Source: Paraescarpia echinospica (lineage: Eukaryota; Annelida; Polychaeta; Sabellida; Siboglinidae). Taken from it: 64,000 nucleotides of DNA. Every line of letters begins with the position of its first letter. The stretch's first letter is position 1. Position numbers and translations under genes: made by a program. Location of the stretch: positions 69,293,946 to 69,357,945 of the forward strand of contig CM034534.1 of the NCBI GenBank assembly GCA_020002185.1, read 5' to 3'. Shown piece after piece: positions 26,032-37,100 of the stretch. The notes under the pieces are model-generated. The model searched no databases. It saw only the letters and a list, made by a program, of their open reading frames with translations, and was not told the origin of the DNA.

Positions 26032-27135
26032 CTACACCTTATAAAACGCCTGTGCGTTGAGGGTGGCCACGCGAAGCACTACCCAGCTTGGCAGATTACG
26101 CAGTGCTGCAATGTACCGTGCCTGGTGCACCAGCTCACATGGGTGTCCGTTGTTATGGCCCCGTGGTGACAACAGGGGGGCATCTGTTTCCAACACCAGT
26201 CGGTATAGGTCGATCTGTCGTGCCAGTTCGCTAAATCCTGGCGCGGACACCGACTTGTTGGTGATTCCAAAAACACTGTTGGTAAACTGCCGTACCCACT
26301 GCCTGTAGTCTGCCAGACTACCGGTGAAACAGTGCACATGTATAAGCTGGCGTTGATGTGTGTGCTTTTCTAGTATTGCCAGAGCTTCGCACATGACACT
26401 CGAGAAAGGAACGCGTGCGTTCCCACGCAGGTGGAGAACCAGCGGCTTTTCCAACTCCTTAGCCAAGGCAATATGCTTTTCTAGCAATAGTCGTTGGCTG
26501 GGAAGCGAATGTAGTGGCTCCGTATAATCGAGGCCACATTCGCCTATCGCCGCGCAGTCAGGACTGCAGATCTTGGCTTGAACCCTGTCCCATGATTCAC
26601 TATCAAGCGACTTTGCCAGTCGAGGGTGAACACCGTATGTGGTTTTTATAACCACCGTCTGATGACTGACGGTGACCCCCTTTATGACTGGTCGCAACCA
26701 GTCGTCTGGAAAGACGCGGTTATCCACCACTGCGGTGAGGCTGACCTTACTATCACCTCGCCAGAGGGAGAAGGCCGTTTCCCACGCTGGGACAGGTTCC
26801 GTGATAAAATCAAATGGAACAGCAGTTCTCTCCCGGGTCCCTGTCTCCTGGTGTTTCCTCGCCCTCGTCTCCCTAGCCTGCAGTAATTGTAGGTGGCAGT
26901 GGGCATCCATGGCGAACTCCGTTATAGTGTGAGTCTGATGGAGTGAGGCAGACGGGACTAGCCATTCCCTGAAGATGTCCTGCTTATGGGGTGGCATCTC
27001 CGCCAACATCCTGCCCATGCTGTCCCAATTGAGGAGCGCCACTGGGTGATTGGGTGGACTCAGCTGGATGTTGACGGCAGCGATAGGTCGGCCTATCATC
27101 TCAGCTACTTCGGCTAGCATGACCCGCATGGCCAT
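26032..27135 (-). CDS. TatD-family metal-dependent deoxyribonuclease (TATDN2-like), element-borne
   Basis: The 367-codon frame is intact. The TatD domain begins near residue 75 with MDAHCHLQ, the HxH metal motif (His79, His81). It continues with YGVHPR (168-172), AIGECGLDY (Glu199), PLVLHLRG (His235), HVHCFTGS (His268) and VLETDAPLL (Asp318). All residues known to coordinate the two metal ions in TatD nucleases are present, so hydrolysis of DNA ends is plausible. The roughly 75-residue N-terminal extension is not part of the standard 260-residue fold. The start at 27135 is the first Met after stop codons in frame; the same frame upstream encodes the zinc-finger segment, so the ancestral protein may have been longer. 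It is the last gene before the polypurine tract and LTR. Host capture by the element, rather than chance flanking, is inferred. Confidence 0.85.
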   Translation of the reverse strand: MAMRVMLAEVAEMIGRPIAAVNIQLSPPNHPVALLNWDSMGRMLAEMPPHKQDIFREWLVPSASLHQTHTITEFAMDAHCHLQLLQARETRARKHQETGTRERTAVPFDFITEPVPAWETAFSLWRGDSKVSLTAVVDNRVFPDDWLRPVIKGVTVSHQTVVIKTTYGVHPRLAKSLDSESWDRVQAKICSPDCAAIGECGLDYTEPLHSLPSQRLLLEKHIALAKELEKPLVLHLRGNARVPFSSVMCEALAILEKHTHQRQLIHVHCFTGSLADYRQWVRQFTNSVFGITNKSVSAPGFSELARQIDLYRLVLETDAPLLSPRGHNNGHPCELVHQARYIAALRNLPSWVVLRVATLNAQAFYKV

Positions 27136-27165
27136 GTTAGATCGGGAACCCTGCTTTGGGTACTA

Positions 27166-27429
27166 TCATCTCTTTCTAAATAGGACGACTAGTTCCTCAA
27201 AGGTGTGAATGAGGGCCATTCTCCGTATACTCTCGAGGAGTTCGATCATGGAGTATGCCCACCTAGCAAAATGTGGGGCAAACTCTCCTTTTGGCCTATC
27301 CTCCACAGAATGCTCGGCCAGATGCGCCCGTAGGGGAGGTATGGCGCCAAACTGCTGCTCACACAGCCAGCAAGCCGTATCCGGATGGAAATGCCAAGGT
27401 AAATGTGTTACCTCGACATGGAGTCGCAT
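27166..27429 (-). pseudogene. C2H2 zinc-finger N-terminal segment of the element protein
   Basis: Eighty-seven codons encode CWLCEQQF followed by PPLRAHLAEH, a canonical C-x2-C-x12-H-x3-H finger (Cys20, Cys23, His36, His40). A preceding HVEVTH looks like the end of a further finger, now cut off. The first codon coincides with the junction to the truncated LTR. The frame ends in two consecutive stops (TGA TAG) and then continues, in the same frame, into the nuclease frame 30 nt downstream. This suggests a single zinc-finger/TatD protein that has acquired stops, or a frame read separately. Confidence 0.65.
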
Positions 27430-27533
27430 GGTTGGGGTTTATATACAGGGCAGGGGTATTGGTATGCAGTGGTGTGTGCAAGGGGTAGTGGGTGGGTGGC
27501 GATGAGCAGTGCTACCATCTGGTGACTACCACA
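27429..27533 (-). repeat. 5' LTR remnant (105 bp, U3 only)
   Basis: Matches 25559-25663 with one visible substitution (27464 A against 25594 G). It carries the TATA box at 27438-27445 and ends abruptly 9 nt beyond it at the zinc-finger ATG. Confidence 0.7.
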
Positions 27534-27537
27534 ACTG
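27534..27537. repeat. Target-site duplication ACTG (copy 2) of the TatD element
   Basis: Follows the LTR terminus TACCACA and matches 25394-25397. Confidence 0.7.
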
Positions 27538-28097
27538 TTTAAAATGTAGACATTATTTCTGGAAAACCGAACAATAGGGCGGCCATGTCAAGTATACCCT
27601 ACAATATTTGTAATCGATCAAATGGGCGTGATTTGTTTTGCCAATAACTATATATAGCACGACAACTCTGCCACAAAGTACCGCCTTCCGTTCGTATAGT
27701 GGCGCCGCAAAGCGTGGTTGTACGTACCAAGACCGTCCCAACAGGTACATTTCAAACTGACCGTGACATAGCTCACCTGTCATATTAATACGCTTGGTCA
27801 CATAACCTATCACGAACGCTCTCACACCTTGCTCAATGTAGAACAAACATACACTAATAGTGACGATATGTATTTGCTTTGTGAAACAAATAATATATCT
27901 ACTTATATGCCGCGTACTTTAAATTAAAGAGTAAATTTGTTGGAGAACTCATTTTTGAAGTGGCACGTCGTCCGGTTGTAGCGGATGCTGCACTGTAAGG
28001 TGTAAGTGCATCAACAAGGCCGTTTCCGTAGATAGGATTCGACGGGCTTTGAAAAGTGCTCATAACACATAAAAAGGCTGGGTATTCAAGAGCAACC
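27538..28097. other. Upstream region of the transferrin-like gene
   Basis: No gene is recognised. An in-frame open stretch from 28056 precedes the chosen start. A cataaaaagg near 28064 could serve as a weak TATA-like site, but is not a confident promoter. Confidence 0.4.
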
Positions 28098-28170
28098 ATG
28101 TGGCAGATTGGGACCGTTGCGCTTGTTGTGTGTGCTTTCCTGTCAATTGTGTCCGCCCAACTTAAAAGAG
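28098..28170 (+). CDS. MELTF: Transferrin-like exon 1 (signal peptide)
   Basis: Encodes MWQIGTVALVVCAFLSIVSA, a classic signal peptide, then QLKR. Donor AG|gtaagc, phase 1. The ATG at 28098 is chosen because the signal peptide starts there; the upstream in-frame Met would add 14 polar residues. Confidence 0.85.
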
Positions 28171-31100
28171 GTAAGCCCGCGAACAGACCCGAAAAATCGT
28201 CACAGATACACCTGTGGCCTGTGCTGAATTTCATAACTGGGTCAAGACAGGTACTCTCTATTCATGTTTAGTAACGCATTAAAACCGCACAAGTGTTACT
28301 AGTAATGTTCATTCAAACATCTTTGCTCATATAACAGTAACATAAAGTTTTGTAATAAGTGTGTTTTGTTTGTACAGTTTCGGTTACGCATGACTGACTT
28401 TCTTCTCGGGAAGTGAGATGTCATATTTTAACCAGCTAGCAAAATAGATGAATAGTTTCAGGGTTTTCACCTAGGCTACAGCTGTCTTTTATTCCCAGTA
28501 TTGTAGCTAGAAAAATACACTATTGTCATTGTGTTTTTTAGTTAAAAATATTCTGGCAGGCACCAGCTAGATTACATTTTCCATGTGTACACAAAGTACA
28601 AATAGCATTGTATGTAACATGTGGCACCATGAAAAATACAGAAAAATGCACTGATAGTTTAAATCAGAGTTTAAGCCCATCTGTATCGCTATTCTCACGG
28701 AAAGTTGATACATCGACAGATGTTGGGTCGAAACAAGTATCAGAATTAGTTATTATGCTGTATTCTGATATAATACAAACACTAGTCATAATGGAGGAAC
28801 AAGCATATATTTTCTGGTTCCACACATATCCAACTTTGTTGAAAAAATGAAGCGATGGAACCTCCAAGTCAACATGACAACATTCATTAACAAGACAAGC
28901 CGACAGCGAAAACCTTCGTCGCTTCAGCTCATTTTGAGAAAAAAGTTTCGATTGCGACCAAGGAAAACTAATCTACATCAGTAAACATACACACATGAAA
29001 ACATTGTATCCAATTGCAGAAAGGAACGTTATAATGATATCATAACATTATATGAAGGAAGAGCTATACAATTTAGTACAACCCTGAATTTGGTTAACTA
29101 TTTTCCGTCAATCCCCTATGGCTGAGTGGTTAAGTATGATGGGTCACCACATCGGGGTTTACTATGGACACATGTGCAGAAGACCCCGGTTCAAGCTTAA
29201 CGACAAACTTTTAAAGTGTATTTTTTTTATCTTTTCGCAAAGTAATATAAACCATGCCATTTTTATAACATGGTGCACTGTTTATAATTAAATATATCGA
29301 ATGTTTCGTGGTCATTATTTATTCCCGACAAAAATGAAAATTATATTACCGGGAATTTACAATTTCCGCTGATCTTGTATATTCTTATTTTCATTTATCC
29401 AGACAAACCATTATATAATTATGATATACTACCAGGGGTAGAACTTCAGCATTTATTTTATTGGACAGCAGGACTAGTAAAGACAAAAGTTTATTAGTCT
29501 GCCAAAAGGTTTACTAGTCCTGAAAATATCAAAAACAACACAAATTTAAATTGCAACAAATGCGTCAGACGGTCCATGGTGGCCGTTTTCAGCACTTGAA
29601 TGGCTCGGTGGGCAGTTGCAGTGTTTTTCCAGCTTGCGTTTTTCTGCTGGTTTTGCAACCCCAGTCAAGTAATGATACATCGTGCATAAACGTAGACTAA
29701 TAAAGCAATGTAGATGTAAACCGTATTCGAAAACCGTGCATTTGAAAATGACCACCAATTGCACTCATTAGCCCTACCCCTCTACCAGATACGCTAAACC
29801 AAACAAAACTGTCATTTCAGAATTCGATGTCACACAACAGCCAATCAAAAGCACTGTTTCACTGTCGCCTCATTACGTAAATAATTAGTTTGTCAATGGT
29901 ACGGATGGTGGCATCATGCAACATGCTGATTTTTACTAGACAGCCGGACTAGTTGGTAGGCGGATTTACTAGTCCGCCGTAATCTTTATTAGTGTACGGA
30001 CTAGCGGACTAGTGGGTAGTTCTAACCCTGACTACTGTGTATAGCAGAGGGATTAATGTTCAGATTAATCACTGCAACAAACACACATTACCAATCGGTA
30101 CAATTCTTTCTTTGATGCTATTTTTCATTGGTAACATGGTTTTATTGCACTGATTAATTTGAATATTAATCTCCCGAAACAGTTGACCCGTTCCACGCAT
30201 CCCTCGATCTTTAAAAATTCTACAAAATGCAGCACACAAAAGTTACACAGTTGCAACACAAATTATCGAATAACACATTTTATTACACATTTCAAAATAG
30301 TGACCATTTGTTTTGTGAAAAATACTGAGCATTGTGTGGTGTAATATTCCATCATTGCTACTGACAGTCAGACACCAGGGGACCATTTCACCAACACAAT
30401 GTGCTCCAGGTAAATTTATTATTGAACACGAATGGGAAATTTAAGGAACCTTTTAAAAAACCGTCGTATCACCAAGAACACCATTTCCATGAGTTGACAT
30501 TTTACAGTATTCATTATTCAAAATCACCGATAAGAAGCTACATCAACTTTAAAGAGCAAAACGGCTTAAGGTGTTTCAAAGATCAGTGAATCAGTCCATC
30601 AACTCAGACGGGCTGCAAATGGTACGAGGTGGAATTTATGATGGGTAATTGTTGTTTATTTTACCAAAAACTTCAGTTATATTACCTGTATTTTGTGGTG
30701 TGGCACAGAGGCAAGGTGGTGCTGCGTCAGCGATGTGGAGTACAAGAAATGCACAGACATTATGGCGGCCATCCATGAACGAGAGGAAGCCAACCGCCCA
30801 TACCCCCTGAGGTCAAGGAAGTACAGTGAACTACCAACCTTCACCTGCATGAAGGTGTGTACAGTACAGTTGGTGGTTAGAATTAGGGTTTGTATCAGTC
30901 ATTGAGAAGCAGCAGTACTTACTGTTGTTGCATGATTCCCAAAATTATTAGATTTGTAGTTTTTTATATTTCATACAGTGAATTAGGGAACTGCTGAAAA
31001 TTTAATGTAACTAATATATTTTAGGAGTTTCTACATGTTAGGCTGTGCACTGGTTATTCTGTAAATTCAATTACTGAAGTTATTGTAAAAATACACTGAT

Positions 31101-34100
31101 GATGAGCAAAGAACTCAGTACAAATGGGGAGCACTGTATATTTTCTGTCGCCTGATTGCAGGGGAATGATCAGTTCGACTGCATGCAGCTGATCGCGGAT
31201 AAGAAGGCTGACCTCATGCAGGTAGACCCCGGAATGGGTTACACCGGGGGACAATACTACAATCTCATGCCTGTCATGGCAGAGAAATACACCACAGGTA
31301 AACACTTTGTCAGAATACTGCAGCAGATGTGTAACTTTGTTTAGATTAAATTACAAACAGTATTTTTAACATGAAATTGTACATAACTTCCTATATAATG
31401 CTATTCTGACTCAGTGTTGCTATATATCAGGCTACAAAATATTACTACAGTAAAAATCTTAAAGGTTTTGCTGGAACGGATCCAGCAATTTTTCTGTAAA
31501 TTTGAAGCAATTATGTGGAAATATGCGATACAGCGACTGCCATATTCCTTCTAAATTAAAAACTATATCAAATATGGGTAATCTGTAGGAAATGGCAGGT
31601 CTGATGCTGAAATTGTCAGTTATATAACAGTATGGTCAGTAAGGTTATATACACATATGCTTGTGTTGTAACTTATTTGCAATGTCAGTGTACATCTTAT
31701 TTATAATAGGCTACAGGAAAGATTCTAAAGGTACAAAGTTCATTCCTCATTTATTAACATTTGTATGTTTTTCTTGATTAAATTTAGTTGGAGGTATACT
31801 GCTTGCCAAATTGCGTTTTTTAAAAACGAATTTTTTAAATTGTAAACAAAATATTCAGTTTCTAAATTTGTTCTGATGGTAATGTTGCCAAGCGCAGCTG
31901 GGTTAACCATAATAATTGCTCACCTGGCCGCTTCTGGTTAACGGAAGACACAGTACTGGTAATAATGAACACATTGTATAATTAACATTTTTATGTGGGA
32001 ATCGGCTTTCTCTGCAGGTTCTGCAACAGATGGCGATGGTCTCACCTACAAGGCTGTTGCAGTTGTGAAACGAAGCAACACGAATGTTAAAAGCATCGAC
32101 CACCTAGCAGGGAAAAAGGCATGCTTTCCAGGCAAGTAGATCTGTAGTGCCTGGTATCACATATTTGATTTTGTCTCTATTCTTTGCTTATCAGTATTAA
32201 AATACAAGTAATAATAATAACTTACCAGTCGGAACAATTTCCAAATTACTCAAGAATGTACCACTAATAGGAAGACCTATTGTATTCTTCCATGGCTTTG
32301 TTTTATAGTCTTTAATGAATAGATTTTTAAACATCTAAAAACTGTTCTTTTAATTATTATACCATATTTTTATTTGATTTGCATCATTTCATTTGTGGTT
32401 CTACACATCTTTATGCTATCTCTAATATTAAATTTTGTATTACACTTTGAGAATTTTAATGAAAAGTCCGCTTAACCAAATTTTATTTTCAACTATATAA
32501 ATGTCAGTGCGAGTCTGTCTCTTACCAACATTTTCTTGACCGATCTGAATGAAACTTTGGACCATTATCTAGGGGGGCATATCTATGGATGTGGACTGGT
32601 CTCATGTGAAGCCATATTTCACTCTTCATGAAATTACCCTTCAAATAGTCATTCGCAACATTATGCATCCTTTTGCAACTTAGAACAATCGTGAAAACAT
32701 ATAATGTAATGAATAATTGTACATAATAACTGCTAATCAGGTACGATTTAAGATTATTATGCAAACACACTCTGCGATGTAAATATGATGCAGTTATTGC
32801 GTGTTAACATGATGTTATGAAAACTGGTTGGATGTGGAATCTATATAATTGGCATTTACCAAGAAATAAGTAAAAATTGCATATGTCGAGGTGTCCTTGA
32901 CAGGTCTGCCGCCATCTAGTATTCTTAACATTACCTACCTTGGTTTGGTCACTCTTGCAAATTGGTCACCACTTTGCATAAGACTTGAAATCCTATTGGA
33001 TATTACATTAAATACACCATTAATCGGATATATTCTTCACTAAGAGTACGGCTGTCCTACTAATTTAAAATTGTCAAAGAAAATTTATGTAAACAAGTTT
33101 TTGAGATGTCTTTAATACCTAGTGCATAAGGTGGCAGCACTAGTGCATTACAAAAACAGAGGCTATCGTGATATGTTCGCCGCACATCAAGAACAAACTT
33201 TCTATGCCGCACATAGAACTTGCCAATAACATCGTGTCTACTTCCACTGTGGCCAGGAACATTGGAGTTTTCTTCGATGATGCCCTAAACATGAACAGCC
33301 ATGTACACTACATGTGTCGTGTAGCATATTTCCATCTACACAGTATTGGAAGAATTCGAAATCTCCTAGATAGGAAAACGACAGAGATGATGGTGCATAC
33401 CTACGTGACGTCTCGTCTTGACAATGGAAATGGCCTGCTTTACGGGATTTCTGACCATCTCCTCACCAGACTCCAGGGAGTGCAAAATGCTGCAGCCCGT
33501 CTCATAACAAGAACTAAGAAGCACGACCACATCACTCCTGCTCTAATTGCGCTTCATTGGTTGCCGATTAAACAGCGCATCGAGTACAAACTACTCCTGC
33601 TTACGTTCCGTAGTTTGCACGGCATGACTGCATCATACCTGGCGGACCTGCTAACACAACACCAGCCCACTCGCACGTTACGCTCCACCGGCGCTCACCT
33701 GCTTGAGGTCCCAGGCAGCAAGCTTTGTACTCAAGGCGACAAAGCTTTTTCACGTGCCGCGCCATGCCTCTGGAACAATCTGCCCCTTGCCATGCATGCT
33801 ACAGACTGCCTCATCGTGTTCAAGAAGCAACTGAAGACACTTCTTTTTAAACGTGCTTTTTCTCTTTAAGTTATATGTGTGGACAGTGGTGAAATCTGGA
33901 CTTTTTAATACCTACCTTTAAACAGTATTATTTTTATTATTATTCTCTCTTAATTTGTCGTTTTAATTAGTATTAGTATTATTACTATCCTCATCTATTT
34001 ACTATTGATATGTATATATATGTATATTTTAATGCTTTGATTTATTTATTTTATTTATTTATTTATATATTTTATTTTATTTAATAATCTTAATAGCTAC

Positions 34101-37100
34101 ATGCCATGTTTTTAGGATTGTAATCCGCCTCTGAATGGTAGTAACTGCCAGATTTATGGCGCAGAGAAATGCTGTAAATTATTATTGTTATTATTATTAC
34201 ATCATAAAAATCGATGAAGGTGACAGAAACATACTTTATATTTCACTTTTTTTGCAAAAAATACATGCAATTATTTGGCCTTAGTTCATCACTATTCATG
34301 ACTTGTGTTGGTGCTTGCATAAATGAGACTATGCGGCCATGGCACCGTGCTGCATATGTATTTTTGTGCTGGCAACAACGCAGGACGAGTGACGACTGGC
34401 CTAATGTCTCCTAAGGCCTGATGCTAATTACCCCCCTTTGTCTTTGGTGCTCTTTTGGCACAAGGAACCAATCACCATGCGGTAATGGCGCTCGGTGGCA
34501 GATTGCAATGAGCTGTTTGTTTTGTGAAAGCAGACAGAGTGGTCACGTCAACAATTTTGGCCCTCCCTTCCCTCCCAATCTTTGATAGCATTAGGGACAC
34601 AACATCTACGTCGTTGGTGGAAGAGGGGTTGATAGCAGATCTCAACGCTTTCCCCATTTTCTTAGTGCAGGTGGACAATGTGTTCACGGGGTTTTGATGC
34701 CGAGACAGCTCGCTTCTCTTCCAACGGTGATTTTAGTAAGTTGGGCGTAATGGTCCCACTTATAGGTTTAGGCTAAATCTTGATATAGTGTAACTCTTCA
34801 GCAGGTAGTTGGGATTATAGTTTGTGTGAATGAATGGTGTGCTTGGTTAGTACGGTACAGTGCATAAGGTCTACTGTGATTACAGTAGTAATGCTGTTGT
34901 TTTATATATCTATAACAATACTGCTAATGTTGTATATGCCGAAATGTGGGCTCTGTCATCCAGAGGTACAGGAGACTAGTATGGGCTCAGTCACAGGCCT
35001 GGCCTTGGGATGTAGAGCCCACATTTCTCTCTCTTTAACTTAATCTCTTTAATAAACGTCATTCATTTGGCCTTATTTCATCACTATTCATGACATGTGT
35101 TGGTGCTTGCATAAAATACATGCAATTACTTGTGTAAATATTAATCACAGGAAAGATAAGGAACGGGAACCAGACTGGCCATCATGACCAATTTGTGAGA
35201 CACCGTCGGTTGTTGCAGCAGGCTTTTTTGTTAAACAAATTGCAAGTATTTCACTTAAAGCAACTTTATAACAGTTTTCTTTCATTGTACTGATTACATA
35301 ATAATGGGTAGTGAATTACAATACTTTATATATTAAGATTTGATTCGGTTTCTTTGCAAAACAGATTATACTCTTAACTTATGACTATGCATTGCTAGTA
35401 TATTAAATAAGTGCCGATATGTCCGCCAGGCGTGGGGCAAGCTGCGGGGTGGATCTACCCAATGTCTACGCTGATGGAGAAGGGAAAGATGCCAGTTACA
35501 GAGTGCAATGTTCCAGTCAAGTCTGCTTCGTCGTTCTTTGGAAGTTTGTGTGCACCTGACGGTCTTGCGAGATACTACAATCCCTTCGGTGAGTTAATTC
35601 GCCATTACAGTTTGATACATGGGTCTCACTTCAGTCTTTCAGTGTGATGTTTTCATTCTTTTCAGACACATTTTGTGTAAAAATATGGTGATTATAAATA
35701 TTATGTAAAATGTTGTACATGGGGGTAATTATGTAAATTGTTATGATCTCGTCATCTCTAGAGAAGAAAAACTCTAAATCATACTGGAAGAGTTGTTAAT
35801 AGAGTGAGTAATGTAGCAACAGAAAAATCATGATGTCATCATAGTGAGAAGACACCCACAAAGTTACCAAGGCTGATGGAGATTGCCAAATTTTTTTGTG
35901 TGACGTCCATATTTTGAACTTGAAATTTCATATAACATTCTGCATTCGTAAATCAGTCCCTAGCATTCACATTCCGATCTAGTGTCACCAACTCGCAATA
36001 TATTATCAAGCTACGAAATGCACATACATTAATCCAAATCTGTTAGGTTTTGTCAGGAACCATTGTTTATTTTATCTTCCACTGTAAGTTTGTCAGTAGA
36101 TTTCACAAGAAAACATACTTTATAAAGGTGTTCGTATTTGAATAAAGTCTTATTAATACTGTGTAGGGCAAGTGTCTGTATGTGTCTGGGTTCTGTAGGC
36201 AACAATCCTGCGACCATCTGCCAGAACTGTAAGGGGGTATACCAGGCACGCTGCACAGTCAATGACCCATACGCTGGTAACCATGGCGCCTTCGAGTGTA
36301 TGCACAGCGGGGATGGTGATGTCGCATTCATGCGAGATATCACCCTTGTCCAGGCAACATCCAACAGCAGCTCGGGTCGGAGACCAGAGGTCAGTTTTAT
36401 TTGCTTAGTTTGTACACATATAAGGTCCATATTATGTTGTGATTGCCAAGTTTTTTTTCAAATGGAAATCTTGCAAGAATTAAAAGCAAGGCATTGCACA
36501 TGACATTGAATTTTTGGTATACCATATTGGGAATTGTTTAAAAATATTATTTGAAAGAGCAATGTTTTCTCATTTGGAATGTTAGCTATGACTGAAATGT
36601 CAGGGCAAACCAATTTCTATAGACCAGAGACCCTAACGCCAGACGCACACAGACACCCTCACATGTATATTCACACATGCATACACACACACATACACAT
36701 CTATATACGTACACACGTACACAAGCACACATACTCACATACACATACACATACAGTGGAGTGGCAAAGTGGCAAGAGCATTGGACAGTCAATCAGGAGA
36801 TTCAGAGATTCCAGGTTCAAATCGTTTTGCTTCCGGTTTGAATCTTGGACAATCTTGCACTGAGTGGTATGAAAGAGTACATGCATGTAGACAGTGGTGT
36901 ATATCTGTGTGCCAATAGTCATCATGTAGTTAATGCAGCATGGCTGACTGCATCCCAGAGAAGTCAATACGATGTTCAGTTGAACAGGTCTGCTAGAAAG
37001 TAAAGTGTGTAGTGCTTTGAACAGTCCTAATGACTGGATACAGTGCTATATAAGAACTTGCTCATACACACTCTTGCTGATGCTCCGTCCTTGTGACACA

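Larger units (their letters stand above)
25398..27533 (-). mobile_element. LTR element carrying a zinc-finger/TatD nuclease gene, internally deleted
   Basis: The element is oriented on the minus strand. A 105-bp sequence at 27429-27533 repeats at 25559-25663 with one difference that I can see. The complete copy (25398-25663) begins and ends with TGTGGTA/TACCACA, the short inverted termini expected of LTRs. A purine run AAGGAGGGAGGAA abuts it internally. ACTG flanks both outer ends as a 4-bp target duplication. The interior holds a C2H2 zinc-finger frame and an intact TatD-type nuclease frame, but no gag, protease, reverse transcriptase or integrase. The upstream LTR lacks its R-U5 part and is joined directly to the zinc-finger start codon, so a single deletion could have removed R-U5, the primer site and gag-pol. 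Assignment to LTR retrotransposons is inference from these termini. Confidence 0.72.

Noticed and set aside
26057..26932. Plus-strand frames overlapping the TatD gene
   Set aside because: Antisense shadows; the minus-strand frame carries all TatD motifs.
29117..29205. Functional tRNA gene
   Set aside because: A- and B-box-like words are present but the arms do not pair as a cloverleaf; a SINE head is likelier. The same applies at 47027-47095.
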